This document shows, piece by piece, positions 1 through 9,494 of a stretch of 20,599 bases of DNA (positions within the stretch are counted from its first letter, which is position 1; each line of letters begins with the position of its first letter). Origin of the DNA: Bacillota bacterium (lineage in GTDB: Bacteria > Bacillota > Clostridia > Christensenellales > SZUA-584); contig JAEYZN010000014.1 in NCBI GenBank assembly GCA_023428025.1, positions 1-20,599 on the forward strand, in the 5' to 3' direction. Under the pieces are notes generated by a model, which did no database searches, had not been told where the DNA came from, and was given only the letters and a program-made list of their open reading frames with translations. The position numbers were made by a program, and so were the translations under genes.

Positions 1-369
1 CAAAAGGTGTACAAGGCGGAGTTCGTCCTGGGTCTTATCGGCTCGATCACCGGCACCGTCGCCTTCATTCTCTCTATCATTTTTGGCGTGGCTTTTGGCG
101 TGCTCTCAGTTGGTTTCTTGATCGTCCCCGCCATTATCACAAGCACCCTGCTTCTTGTGGCTTTCATACTTGGCTTTGTCGGAACCTCCCGGTTCAGTCA
201 CAACGATAAAAGCGGCGGCGTGCTGCTGGTTGTGGCCGGCGGGCTGTCTTTCATCGGCATCATTGTCGCTTTCTACGCAGCGTGGTTTTCTTTTCTTTCC
301 ATGCCGCTGTTCTTCATCGGAGGCATCATGGCCCTTGTCAGAAAGCCTCAGGCGCCTCCGGTCCAATAA
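1..369 (+). CDS. Small hydrophobic membrane protein, DUF4064-like, possibly 5'-partial
   Basis: The frame is open from the first base of the window. An internal GTG lies at position 7, but too little upstream sequence is present to judge a ribosome binding site, so the true start may lie outside. From the GTG the protein is 120 residues, with about three to four hydrophobic segments and a short basic/proline tail (ending APPVQ). The start KAEFVLGLIGSITG resembles the N-terminus of DUF4064-type small membrane proteins. The tail PLFFIGGIMALVRK parallels the C-terminal pattern PVLYIVGGSMNK of the next two genes, so the three look like distant paralogues in tandem. No enzymatic motif is visible and the function is unknown. 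No clear intrinsic terminator follows it. Confidence 0.6.
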   Translation, partial: QKVYKAEFVLGLIGSITGTVAFILSIIFGVAFGVLSVGFLIVPAIITSTLLLVAFILGFVGTSRFSHNDKSGGVLLVVAGGLSFIGIIVAFYAAWFSFLSMPLFFIGGIMALVRKPQAPPVQ

Positions 370-460
370 CGGTAGGCGATTACCATGATTTTGGTTTATT
401 TCGAGGTTTTTTCATGATTATATTTTCAGCAAAAATAACATTAAGTTATAATAATGCAAA

Positions 461-489
461 TTGACGCAATATCATCCAAATGATATTAT
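461..489 (+). promoter_or_regulatory. Sigma-A promoter of the 543-938 gene
   Basis: TTGACG (461-466), a 17-bp spacer and TATTAT (484-489) give a near-consensus housekeeping promoter. Transcription should begin near 496, leaving a leader of about 47 bases. The -10 overlaps a box that is repeated in the same register upstream of the gene at 1068. Confidence 0.7.
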
Positions 490-513
490 ACCTTTGATAT
501 CCTAATAAGGTAT
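487..513 (+). promoter_or_regulatory. Candidate operator: conserved box plus inverted repeat over the start site
   Basis: The box TATACCTTTGATATC (487-501) begins three bases into the -10 and recurs with one change at 1016-1030. Here it is also part of an inverted repeat, ATACCTT (488-494) against AAGGTAT (507-513), which spans the predicted start site. A repressor site or an RNA hairpin at the 5' end of the transcript are both possible. This is inference from symmetry and duplication. Confidence 0.4.
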
Positions 514-542
514 CATTATTAATAATTATTCAGGAGGGTATT

Positions 543-938
543 ATGAACGCACCGGGTAAAGGATTGTTAAAGGTTGTCAGTATTTTGTTCATCGTCTTTG
601 GCGCTATCGCTCTGGTTGTCTCAATCATCGCCGTCATCGGGTCTATCGCAGCGGCCTCTCTTATTGGCATTCTTGCGATACTGATTGTGGCCTCTATCAT
701 TATGCTTATCGTCAGCGCCCTTGAATTGATTATCGGTATCATTGGCCTCAGAAAGTGCGGGGACCCTGCTCAGGGTGGTTTCTTCATCACCACCGGCATT
801 ATCCTCTGCGTGCTTTCTCTTATCAGCTTGATTCTGAGCATCGTGGGTGGCGGTTTCGACATCACCAGCCTGATCGGCTTTGTTCTCCCGGTCCTCTATA
901 TCGTTGGCGGATCGATGAACAAGAAAGCCGTTGGGTAA
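543..938 (+). CDS. Small four-helix-type membrane protein, paralogue of the next gene
   Basis: A 131-residue, very hydrophobic protein starting at ATG 543, with AGGAGGG at 532-538. Its N-terminus MNAPGKGLLKVVSILFIVFG is almost the same as that of the gene at 1068 (MNAPGKGILKVVSILYIVFG). The C-terminal LIGFVLPVLYIVGGSMNK also matches LIGLVMPVLFIVGGFMNK in the next gene, while the middle differs more. Four membrane segments can be seen, with a short polar loop RKCGDPAQGG before the third; the neighbour has RQSGDPSKA at the same place. No catalytic motif is visible. It has its own promoter and terminator, so it is a single-gene transcription unit. The function is unknown. Confidence 0.8.
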   Translation: MNAPGKGLLKVVSILFIVFGAIALVVSIIAVIGSIAAASLIGILAILIVASIIMLIVSALELIIGIIGLRKCGDPAQGGFFITTGIILCVLSLISLILSIVGGGFDITSLIGFVLPVLYIVGGSMNKKAVG

Positions 939-951
939 TTCTGTTTACCGC

Positions 952-980
952 AAAGAGCGGCCATGACGGCCGCTCTTTTC
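952..980 (+). terminator. Intrinsic terminator after the 543-938 gene
   Basis: A perfect 11-bp stem, AAAGAGCGGCC (952-962) with GGCCGCTCTTT (968-978), has a 5-base loop and ends in a short T run. The stem sequence is largely shared with the terminator after the next gene, in keeping with duplication of the whole unit. Confidence 0.85.
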
Positions 981-989
981 ATTTCGGGA

Positions 990-1018
990 TTGATAATATA
1001 ACGCTGAAATGATAATAT
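990..1018 (+). promoter_or_regulatory. Sigma-A promoter of the 1068-1481 gene
   Basis: TTGATA (990-995), a 17-bp spacer and TAATAT (1013-1018). It lies 10 bases after the upstream terminator, so this gene is transcribed independently. The predicted start is near 1025, inside the conserved box that follows. Confidence 0.65.
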
Positions 1019-1030
1019 ACCTCTGATATC
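1016..1030 (+). promoter_or_regulatory. Second copy of the conserved promoter-overlapping box
   Basis: TATACCTCTGATATC differs by one base from 487-501 and sits at the same offset from the -10. The downstream half of the inverted repeat seen in the first copy is less well preserved here (GGGATCAT), so the conserved part is the box rather than the hairpin. Confidence 0.4.
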
Positions 1031-1067
1031 TCAAGGGATCATATTTATTTTTTTGGAGGGTATTTTT

Positions 1068-1481
1068 ATGAACGCGCCCGGTAAAGGAATTTTAAAGGTC
1101 GTCAGCATTCTTTACATCGTTTTCGGAGGCCTGTTTGCGTTGCTTGCGCTCCTCTCCCTGTTCTTGGGGCCCCTGCTCGGCTCCCTGCTGGGCAGCTTCT
1201 TCGGCGCTATCGGCGGCGTGGCAGGCATCGTGCTTTTCTTCATCTTTCTTTTCATCGCCGCTGTGGATCTTGTCGCCGGCATCATCGGCGTCAGGCAGAG
1301 CGGCGATCCTTCCAAAGCGCTGTTCTTCATCATCTTTGGCTTTATCCTGGGCGGTCTGTCGCTGATCTCGTTTATCACCAATTTTGAGATTGGCAACCTG
1401 ATCGGCCTCGTGATGCCGGTGCTCTTCATCGTCGGCGGGTTCATGAACAAAAACGCGGCCCAGCAGCCGCCTGTTGCGTAA
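1068..1481 (+). CDS. Small membrane protein, duplicate of the 543-938 gene
   Basis: A 137-residue hydrophobic protein. A TTG at 1053 would extend the frame by five residues, but it falls inside the ribosome binding site TTGGAGGG (1053-1060). The ATG at 1068, seven bases downstream of GGAGGG, is the better start and restores the MNAPGKG N-terminus shared with its neighbour. The central region is richer in Gly/Leu/Phe than in the paralogue (LLGSLLGSFFGAIGGVAG). The tail adds AAQQPPVA, recalling the PPVQ end of the first gene in the window. The protein has four predicted membrane segments and no recognised catalytic residues. It has its own promoter and terminator. The function is unknown; a stress or envelope role would be speculation. 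Confidence 0.8.
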   Translation: MNAPGKGILKVVSILYIVFGGLFALLALLSLFLGPLLGSLLGSFFGAIGGVAGIVLFFIFLFIAAVDLVAGIIGVRQSGDPSKALFFIIFGFILGGLSLISFITNFEIGNLIGLVMPVLFIVGGFMNKNAAQQPPVA

Positions 1482-1497
1482 ACGGCTTAAAACGCGG

Positions 1498-1530
1498 AAA
1501 AGAGCGGCCATCCTGCCGCTCTTTTTATTT
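1498..1530. terminator. Bidirectional terminator between converging genes
   Basis: The stem AAAAGAGCGGC (1498-1508) pairs with GCCGCTCTTTT (1515-1525) around a 6-base loop. T runs follow on both strands (CTTTTTATTT on plus, CTCTTTTCC on minus). It serves the plus-strand membrane protein gene and the minus-strand NAD synthetase gene that converge here. Confidence 0.85.
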
Positions 1531-1576
1531 GCTCATGGCTCTTGTTTGGTATAAGTGCGCCCCAACCGGCCGAATT

Positions 1577-3484
1577 CTATTCCCCTTCCAGATCGGCCAG
1601 CCACGTTTCGGCCTCCGCGTCCGACGGCATCCGCCAGTCTCCGCGGGGCGACAGCGACACGCTGCCCACTTTGGGCCCGTCCGGCATGCACGAGCGCTTG
1701 AACTGAGACGCGAAGAACCGCCGGTAGAACTGCCGCAGCTGCTCTTTCAGCTGTGCCTCGCTGTATTCGGGATATGCGTGCTTCGCCAGCAGCAACACCT
1801 TCTTGGGCGACATCTCAAAGCGCAGTATGTAGTACATGAAGAAGTCGTTCACATCGTAAGGGCCGATCTGCTTCTGCGTATCCTGCCGTTCGTCTTCATC
1901 CGTGGGCGGCAGCAGCTCGGGCGACGGCGGAATGGCCACGATCTCCCGGGCAATATCATTCAGCGCCGCGTCATCGCGGGACACATACAGCACCATCTCC
2001 TTGATCAGCGTCTTGGCCACGCCCGCGTTCACGCCGTACATCGATATCTGGTCCCCCGCGTAGGTGCAAAAGCCCAGCGCCAGCTCAGACAGATCGCCCG
2101 TGCCCACCACCAGCCCGCCCAGCTGGTTCGCCATATCCATCAGCACCTGCGTGCGTTCGCGCGCCTGCGCGTTTTCATACGTGATATCCGCCTTGCCGTC
2201 GTGCCCCAGGTCCTTCAAATGCTCGCGGGCCGCGTTCACGATGCTGATTTCGCGCAGCGTCGCGCCCGTCGCCTTCACCAGCCGCCGTGCCAGGTCCTGC
2301 GTCGCGTCGGTGCTGCCAAAGCCGGGCATCACCACGCCCGTCACCGCGGTCTTCTCCAGTCCCACGCGCAGCGCGGCCTCGCTGGCCACCATCAGCGCCA
2401 GCGCCGAGTCCAGCCCGCCCGACACGCCGATCACCATGCTCTTGGAACGGGTGTGTTTCAGCCGCCTTGCGAGCGCCGTCACCTGAATGTCGAACACCTC
2501 TTTGCAGCGCGCAGCGCGCTCCGCCTGCCCGCCCGGCACAAACGGCATCCGGTCGATGTAACGGAACTGTGGCTCCGTCTCCGCTGCGGAGAAACGCACC
2601 CGGCGGTACGGCTTGCCGGGGCTCTGCGCGATAAACGTGTTCTTGAGGATGCGGTCGTGCAGCAGCCGGTGCAGGTCAAACTCGGTCACGCTCATGTGCG
2701 CGTCAAACAGGAAGCGCGGCGAGCTCTCCAGCAGGTTGCCGTTCTCCGCCATCACCACATGCCCGCCGAACACCGTATCCGTGGTGGATTCACCCGGCCC
2801 CGCGGACACGTACACATACCCGCACACAAACCGGCCGGACTGCTGCTTGATCATCTCTTCGCGGTATTCGCTCTTGCCCGCCAGCTCGTTGCTGGCCGAT
2901 ATGTTGACGAACATCGTTGCCCCCGCCATCGCCTGATACGCATGCGGCGGGAAAGGCACCCACAGGTCTTCGCACAGCTCCACGCCCAGCACCAGCTCGC
3001 GTATCTGCTCGCACTCAAACAGCAGGTCAGCCCCGAACGGCGCCGTCTGCCCCGCGAGGCTCACCGTCTCCCCGGCAATATCGATGCCGGATGCGAACCA
3101 CCGCTGCTCATAATACTCCGAATAATTGGGGATGTACGCCTTGGGTATCACGCCCAGCAGACGCCCTGACTGGAACACCGCCGCCGTGTTATACAGCTTA
3201 TCGGAAACGGGCACCGGCATACCGACAACGGCGAGCACCCGCGTGTCCTTCGACTCCTCCATCAGCTCACGCAGCGCCTGCTCGCTCTGCTCCAGCAGGT
3301 TGCGCTGCCGGAACAGGTCTCCCAATGTATACGACGTCAAGCTGAGCTCCGGAAATGCCACGATGCAGGCGCCCTTGCTGTCCGCCCCGCGTATCATCTG
3401 CTCGATCTGCGTCTTATTCTTTCTTAAATTGCCCACCGCCACTTCCGGCACGGCGGCGGCCACTCTTATCAGTCCGCTTCTCAT
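1577..3484 (-). CDS. nadE: Glutamine-dependent NAD+ synthetase
   Basis: This enzyme makes NAD+ from deamido-NAD+ and ATP, using ammonia released from glutamine by its own N-terminal domain (cytosolic, last step of NAD synthesis). The 635-residue length fits the two-domain form. The nitrilase-type amidase domain covers roughly residues 1-280, with the expected Glu46 (FPELSLTSY), Lys115 (PKAYIPNY) and Cys171 (VELCEDLWVP). The synthetase domain follows, with the PP-loop SGGLDS at 355-360 and the downstream GTGDLSELALGFCTYAGD segment. The start is ATG 3484, five bases after GGGGAGG (3490-3496); a TTG one codon upstream is too close to that site. The solute-binding protein gene lies 101 bases upstream on the same strand, with no terminator seen between them, so co-transcription is possible. 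Confidence 0.97.
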   Translation of the reverse strand: MRSGLIRVAAAVPEVAVGNLRKNKTQIEQMIRGADSKGACIVAFPELSLTSYTLGDLFRQRNLLEQSEQALRELMEESKDTRVLAVVGMPVPVSDKLYNTAAVFQSGRLLGVIPKAYIPNYSEYYEQRWFASGIDIAGETVSLAGQTAPFGADLLFECEQIRELVLGVELCEDLWVPFPPHAYQAMAGATMFVNISASNELAGKSEYREEMIKQQSGRFVCGYVYVSAGPGESTTDTVFGGHVVMAENGNLLESSPRFLFDAHMSVTEFDLHRLLHDRILKNTFIAQSPGKPYRRVRFSAAETEPQFRYIDRMPFVPGGQAERAARCKEVFDIQVTALARRLKHTRSKSMVIGVSGGLDSALALMVASEAALRVGLEKTAVTGVVMPGFGSTDATQDLARRLVKATGATLREISIVNAAREHLKDLGHDGKADITYENAQARERTQVLMDMANQLGGLVVGTGDLSELALGFCTYAGDQISMYGVNAGVAKTLIKEMVLYVSRDDAALNDIAREIVAIPPSPELLPPTDEDERQDTQKQIGPYDVNDFFMYYILRFEMSPKKVLLLAKHAYPEYSEAQLKEQLRQFYRRFFASQFKRSCMPDGPKVGSVSLSPRGDWRMPSDAEAETWLADLEGE

Positions 3485-3507
3485 CAAATCCTCCCCAGGT
3501 TGTCCTC

Positions 3508-3586
3508 GGGCCTGTTAACGCAAACGCTCAACGGACACCCTTCCAATGTCGAAATCTTCCCCGTTTTGGATTATGTTAACAGACCC
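3508..3586. repeat. Widely spaced inverted repeat in the nadE leader
   Basis: GGGCCTGTTAAC (3508-3519) and GTTAACAGACCC (3575-3586) are inverted copies matching at 11 of 12 positions, 55 bases apart. They fill most of the space between the solute-binding protein stop and nadE. Each arm contains the palindrome GTTAAC. They could be paired operators or the base of a long leader stem. No factor is identified. Confidence 0.4.
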
Positions 3587-4464
3587 TAATCCAGCGCCGA
3601 ATAATCCACCAGCTGCCATTTGGCCAGCAGCGCCGCCATCGTTCCGTCTCTCTTCATCTCCGTAATCGCGTCATCCACCGCTTCCGAGAACACGCCCAGG
3701 CTCTGTCTTATCTCCACGCAGTAGCGGCTGGGCAAGAACCGGTCGGGCAGCAGCAGCATGCCCGTCATGCCGAATATCTTCAGGTTGTTCTCTCCCGCGC
3801 AAACAGCGGACACCACCCCGTTCCGAAGCCCTTCAACGGCTTCCGGATAGGAGGCATACCTCTTTACGGCGACGGTGATCCCCTGATCCTTCAGATACTC
3901 CTGCAGCACGCTGACATCCTTGTCCTTTTCGCTTGCCTGGTCCACCACGGATTCCTGCACCACGCCAATGGTCTGTCCGTCCAGCTGGACCGAACTCGTC
4001 TGTTGCCCTTCCATCACCAGCAGCGCGCTGCCGTCGGCATAAAACGACTCAGAATAATTGATTCCGCTCTTGCCTAGGTTCAGCGAAGCCCCCAGCGCTA
4101 TATCGATAGCGCCCAGCCTCAGCTGCGCGTCCTTCGTTTCCGAGTTCACGTTCACATAATTGGTCACAATGCCGTCGGGAAACAGCCGCCGGACAATTTC
4201 ATCCGCGACATCCTTCTCCAGGCCTTCATATTCCTTTGTTTCCTCGTTGAACGTGCTGAGTGTCCTCAGGTCCCCCCGCAGCCCGATGTTGATCACGCCG
4301 GCTTGCGCCACCGCATCCACGGCATGCTGCTTTTCATAGCGCTGGCTGTTTGCCGACGTCACGATCAGCACCGCGGCAACCACCAGGGCCACAGCCAATA
4401 TGATGATGATGATCTTGATATGCTTTCTTTTCAGAAGCAGCAAACGTCTCTTTTTGTATTTCAA
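3586..4464 (-). CDS. Membrane-anchored family 3 solute-binding protein
   Basis: A 292-residue protein with a basic N-terminus (KYKKRRLLLLKRKHIK) and one membrane segment at about residues 18-36. There is no lipobox cysteine, so it should be held by an uncleaved anchor with the binding domain outside. The rest follows the amino-acid-type periplasmic binding fold (SBP_bac_3): an early strand VINIGLRGDL, the region GAIDIALGASLNLGKSGINYSESFY, the hinge GQTIGVVQESV, and the usual ending TEMKRDGTMAALLAKWQL. Such proteins feed ABC importers or act as sensory domains; no permease or ATPase gene is adjacent, so the ligand is unknown. The start is TTG 4464, with GGAG (complement of 4473-4476) eight bases upstream. 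A long leader precedes it. Confidence 0.85.
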   Translation of the reverse strand: MKYKKRRLLLLKRKHIKIIIIILAVALVVAAVLIVTSANSQRYEKQHAVDAVAQAGVINIGLRGDLRTLSTFNEETKEYEGLEKDVADEIVRRLFPDGIVTNYVNVNSETKDAQLRLGAIDIALGASLNLGKSGINYSESFYADGSALLVMEGQQTSSVQLDGQTIGVVQESVVDQASEKDKDVSVLQEYLKDQGITVAVKRYASYPEAVEGLRNGVVSAVCAGENNLKIFGMTGMLLLPDRFLPSRYCVEIRQSLGVFSEAVDDAITEMKRDGTMAALLAKWQLVDYSALD

Positions 4465-4492
4465 TCCTCAAACTCCAGCCATCTGTGAAACG

Positions 4493-4512
4493 GGGGAGGC
4501 TTACGCCTCCCC
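4493..4512 (-). promoter_or_regulatory. Strong hairpin near the end of the solute-binding protein leader
   Basis: A perfect 8-bp GC-rich stem, GGGGAGGC (4493-4500) with GCCTCCCC (4505-4512), has a 4-base loop. No T run follows on either strand, so it is not a classical terminator. It lies about 15 bases upstream of the Shine-Dalgarno sequence. One arm is itself GGGGAGG-like, so it could affect ribosome access or transcript stability (inference). Confidence 0.4.
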
Positions 4513-4563
4513 GAATCCGGCATATTCCTTCGATTGATTCTTTAAGCCCCCTCTACGCGCAAA

Positions 4564-4590
4564 TCATCGACCGACTGAAGGAATACGCAT
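4564..4590 (-). CDS. Possible 8-codon upstream ORF in the leader
   Basis: On the minus strand ATG (4588-4590) opens a frame reading MRIPSVGR and ending at TGA (4564-4566). AGAGGT (complement of 4596-4601) lies five bases upstream, a believable ribosome binding site. It sits within the predicted leader, about 46 bases into the transcript. Its small size makes chance quite likely, and it carries no run of one amino acid that would suggest classical attenuation. Confidence 0.25.
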   Translation of the reverse strand: MRIPSVGR

Positions 4591-4642
4591 TTATGACCTC
4601 TTTTGTATCTGTATACATCAGGTTGTTCACTGCTTTTATCGC

Positions 4643-4671
4643 ATTGTACAACATATGGTATTATATTGCAA
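4643..4671 (-). promoter_or_regulatory. Sigma-A promoter of the solute-binding protein gene
   Basis: On the minus strand TTGCAA (4666-4671), a 17-bp spacer and TACAAT (4643-4648) form a good promoter in the gap between gyrA and the solute-binding protein gene. The predicted start near 4636 leaves a leader of about 170 bases, which is unusually long for this window. Confidence 0.55.
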
Positions 4672-4728
4672 TAGATCACAAAAAATATTGTATTCCTTCC
4701 GGCCCCTGCACATACAGGGCGCGGCTTT

Positions 4729-7212
<2,484 letters not shown>

Positions 7213-7215
7213 CCC

Positions 7216-9126
7216 TTAAACGTCCAGGTTCACGACGAGCTTGGCGTTCTGCTCGATGAATTCACGGCGCGGCTCCACCGCGTCGCCCATCAGTATCGTG
7301 AATATCTCCTCGGCCTCAATCGCGTTCTGCAGCGACACCTGCAGCAGCGTCCGGTTCTCCGGGTCCATCGTCGTCTCCCAGAGCTGTTCCGGGTTCATCT
7401 CACCCAGGCCTTTGTAGCGCTGGATCGTCGCGCCTTCCCTGCCGACTTCGCCAAGGTACTGTTCCAGCGCTTCGTCGCTGTACAGGTATTTTTCCGTCTT
7501 GTTCTTCGCCACCTTGTAAAGCGGCGGCTGCGCGATGTACACATGGCCGGCATCCACCAGCTCGCGCATGTAGCGGTAAAAGAACGTCAGCAGGAGGATA
7601 CGGATATGGCTGCCGTCCACGTCCGCGTCCGTCATGCAGATGATGCGGTTGTAGCGCAGCCTGGTGACGTCGAAATCCTCACCGATGCCCGCGCCGAACG
7701 CCGTCGCCATCGCGCGAATCTCCGCGTTGGCCAGCGCCCGGTCCTGCCGCGTCTTTTCCACGTTGAGTATCTTGCCGCGCAGCGGCAGTATCGCCTGAAA
7801 CCGGCGGTCGCGCCCCTGCTTGGCGCTGCCGCCCGCGCTGTCGCCCTCCACGATGAATATCTCGCACTTGTCGGCGTCGCGCTCGCTGCAGTCGGCCAGC
7901 TTGCCGGGCAGCGTGGTGCTCTCCAGCACAGACTTGCGCCTTGTGAGCTCGCGCGCCTTGCGGGCCGCCTCTCTGGCATGCTGCGCCACCAGGCACTTGC
8001 TTAATATCTCGCGCGCAATGGCGGGGTTCTCCTCCAGAAACGCCTTGAGTTCAGACCCCATCGCGCCGTCCACCATGGGGCGTACCTCGCTGTTTCCCAG
8101 CTTGGTCTTGGTCTGCCCCTCAAACTGCGGCTCCTGAATCTTCACGCTGATGATGGCCGTCAGGCCTTCCCGGATGTCCTCGCCCGAGAGGTTCTCATCC
8201 TTCTCCTTGATGAGGTTGAAACGGCGCGCGTAATCGTTCATCACGCGGGTCAGGCCGGATTTGAAGCCCATCAGGTGCGTGCCGCCCTCGTGCGTGGGGA
8301 TGTTGTTGGCAAACGTGAATATGTTCTCGTTGTACGAGTCGTTGTACTGCATGGCGATCTCCACGGTGGTCGCGCCCTTTTCCGTACAGAAATAGATCGG
8401 CTCGTTGTGCAGCGGCTGCTTGTTCTTGTTCAGATACTTCACGAACGACACGATGCCGCCCTCAAAGTGGAAATCGTTCTTCTGCTGCGAACGTTCGTCT
8501 TCGATGTTGATGTGCAGGCCCCTGTTCAAAAACGCCAGCTCGCGCATGCGCACCCGCAGCGTGTCATATAAAAACTCCACCGTCTCGAATATCTCGTCGT
8601 CCGGCCAGAACTGGATGGTGGTGCCGGTGCCCTGGGCCTCGCCGATGGCCTGGATGTCGCACTCGGGCGCGCCGCGACGGAACACCATCTGGTATTCATG
8701 GCCGTCGCGCTTGATGGTGGCGATCAGCTTTTTGGACAGCGCGTTCACCACGGATACGCCCACGCCGTGCAGCCCGCCGGACACCTTATACCCGTCCCCG
8801 CCGAACTTGCCGCCCGCGTGCAGCATCGTCAGCGCCACCTCCAGCGACGACTTGCCCACCTTGGGGTGGACGTCCACCGGTATGCCGCGGCCGTTGTCGG
8901 AAACAGCCAAGCTGCCGTCCGCCTTTATGATCACATCGATGCGGTCGCAATAGCCCGCCATCGCTTCGTCCACCGAGTTGTCCACCACCTCGTAGACCAG
9001 ATGATGCAGGCCGCGCACATCGGTGGATCCGATATACATGCCCGGCCGCTTGCGCACAGGTTCTAGGCCTTCGAGCACCTGAATCTGAGACGCATCGTAA
9101 CAGTTCTGCAATGCGTTGTCTGACAT
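7216..9126 (-). CDS. gyrB: DNA gyrase subunit B
   Basis: GyrB is the ATPase subunit of gyrase. The protein is 636 residues, the short form without the insertion found in proteobacteria. The GHKL ATPase domain shows the catalytic Glu46 and Asn50 (YEVVDNSVDEA), Asp77 (SDNGRGIP) and the lid GGLHGVGVSVVNALS. The transducer domain is followed by the TOPRIM domain, with Glu427 (EGDSAGGSAKQGRDR) and Asp500/Asp502 (TDADVDGSHI), which bind the catalytic metal. The C-terminal QRYKGLGEMNPEQLWETTM motif contacts GyrA and DNA. The start is ATG 9126, with AAGGAGA (complement of 9132-9138) just upstream. It lies 32 bases after remB and 3 bases before gyrA, consistent with one operon. Confidence 0.98.
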   Translation of the reverse strand: MSDNALQNCYDASQIQVLEGLEPVRKRPGMYIGSTDVRGLHHLVYEVVDNSVDEAMAGYCDRIDVIIKADGSLAVSDNGRGIPVDVHPKVGKSSLEVALTMLHAGGKFGGDGYKVSGGLHGVGVSVVNALSKKLIATIKRDGHEYQMVFRRGAPECDIQAIGEAQGTGTTIQFWPDDEIFETVEFLYDTLRVRMRELAFLNRGLHINIEDERSQQKNDFHFEGGIVSFVKYLNKNKQPLHNEPIYFCTEKGATTVEIAMQYNDSYNENIFTFANNIPTHEGGTHLMGFKSGLTRVMNDYARRFNLIKEKDENLSGEDIREGLTAIISVKIQEPQFEGQTKTKLGNSEVRPMVDGAMGSELKAFLEENPAIAREILSKCLVAQHAREAARKARELTRRKSVLESTTLPGKLADCSERDADKCEIFIVEGDSAGGSAKQGRDRRFQAILPLRGKILNVEKTRQDRALANAEIRAMATAFGAGIGEDFDVTRLRYNRIICMTDADVDGSHIRILLLTFFYRYMRELVDAGHVYIAQPPLYKVAKNKTEKYLYSDEALEQYLGEVGREGATIQRYKGLGEMNPEQLWETTMDPENRTLLQVSLQNAIEAEEIFTILMGDAVEPRREFIEQNAKLVVNLDV

Positions 9127-9158
9127 GATTGTCTCCTTACCCTAAATCTATAGAAACT

Positions 9159-9404
9159 TTAAATTTTCGACCGTTTATAAAGCGTGGCGGATGAGATGGG
9201 GGAATAATAGATAAAGTACTTTTTCAGAAAGCGCGCCACCACCACGGACTTGATGTTGAACTCATCCAGATAGATGTTGTGGGCGCTGTCGCCCAGCCTT
9301 TTCAGAAAATTATGCGTGTCGTCATTCGTTATGGCTTCTTTGTAATCCAGTATCAGTATGACGTCCTTCAGCGGGACCATCGCATCCTTGCCAATATGCA
9401 GCAC
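9159..9404 (-). CDS. remB: RemB-type regulator (DUF370)
   Basis: An 81-residue protein of the DUF370 family, to which the Bacillus subtilis biofilm-matrix regulators RemA and RemB belong. Typical features are the start MLHIGKDAMVPLKDVILILD, the central THNFLKRLG and the basic end ATLYKRSKI. The start is GTG 9404, eight bases after AAGGAGAG. In B. subtilis yaaB (remB) lies between recF and gyrB, so its position before gyrB supports the call, although recF is not upstream here. RemA proteins oligomerise and bind DNA; whether this one controls matrix genes cannot be told from the window. Confidence 0.85.
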   Translation of the reverse strand: MLHIGKDAMVPLKDVILILDYKEAITNDDTHNFLKRLGDSAHNIYLDEFNIKSVVVARFLKKYFIYYSPISSATLYKRSKI

Positions 9405-9458
9405 GTTTAAGTCTCTCCTTGCTATAACGATTGGATAGTTATCTACAATATAATATAT

Positions 9459-9487
9459 ATTATAGACGAAATGCCGCCGAATTAAAA
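9459..9487 (-). promoter_or_regulatory. Likely promoter of the remB-gyrB-gyrA operon
   Basis: On the minus strand a perfect -10, TATAAT (complement of 9459-9464), is spaced 17 bp from a weak -35, TTTTAA (complement of 9482-9487). The predicted start near 9452 leaves about 48 bases to the remB GTG. The weak -35 suggests help from an activator or sensitivity to supercoiling; this is inference. Confidence 0.45.
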
Positions 9488-9494
9488 GAGCTAA

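Noticed and set aside
1529..3169. A 546-codon open frame on the plus strand opposite nadE
   Set aside because: It is the antisense shadow of a GC-rich gene: His/Arg/Leu-rich, with no domain, ribosome binding site or family resemblance. nadE on the other strand has all its catalytic motifs.
4676..4728. Possible gyrA terminator, stem CCCTG/CAGGG (4704-4719)
   Set aside because: The stem has only 5 bp and the T run lies about 20 bases beyond it, too far for an intrinsic terminator. I cannot identify where gyrA transcription ends.
9413..9447. TTATCTACA (9439-9447) as a DnaA box controlling remB-gyrB
   Set aside because: It has a mismatch at a key cytosine, stands alone, and lies in an AT-rich leader where such a match is expected by chance.
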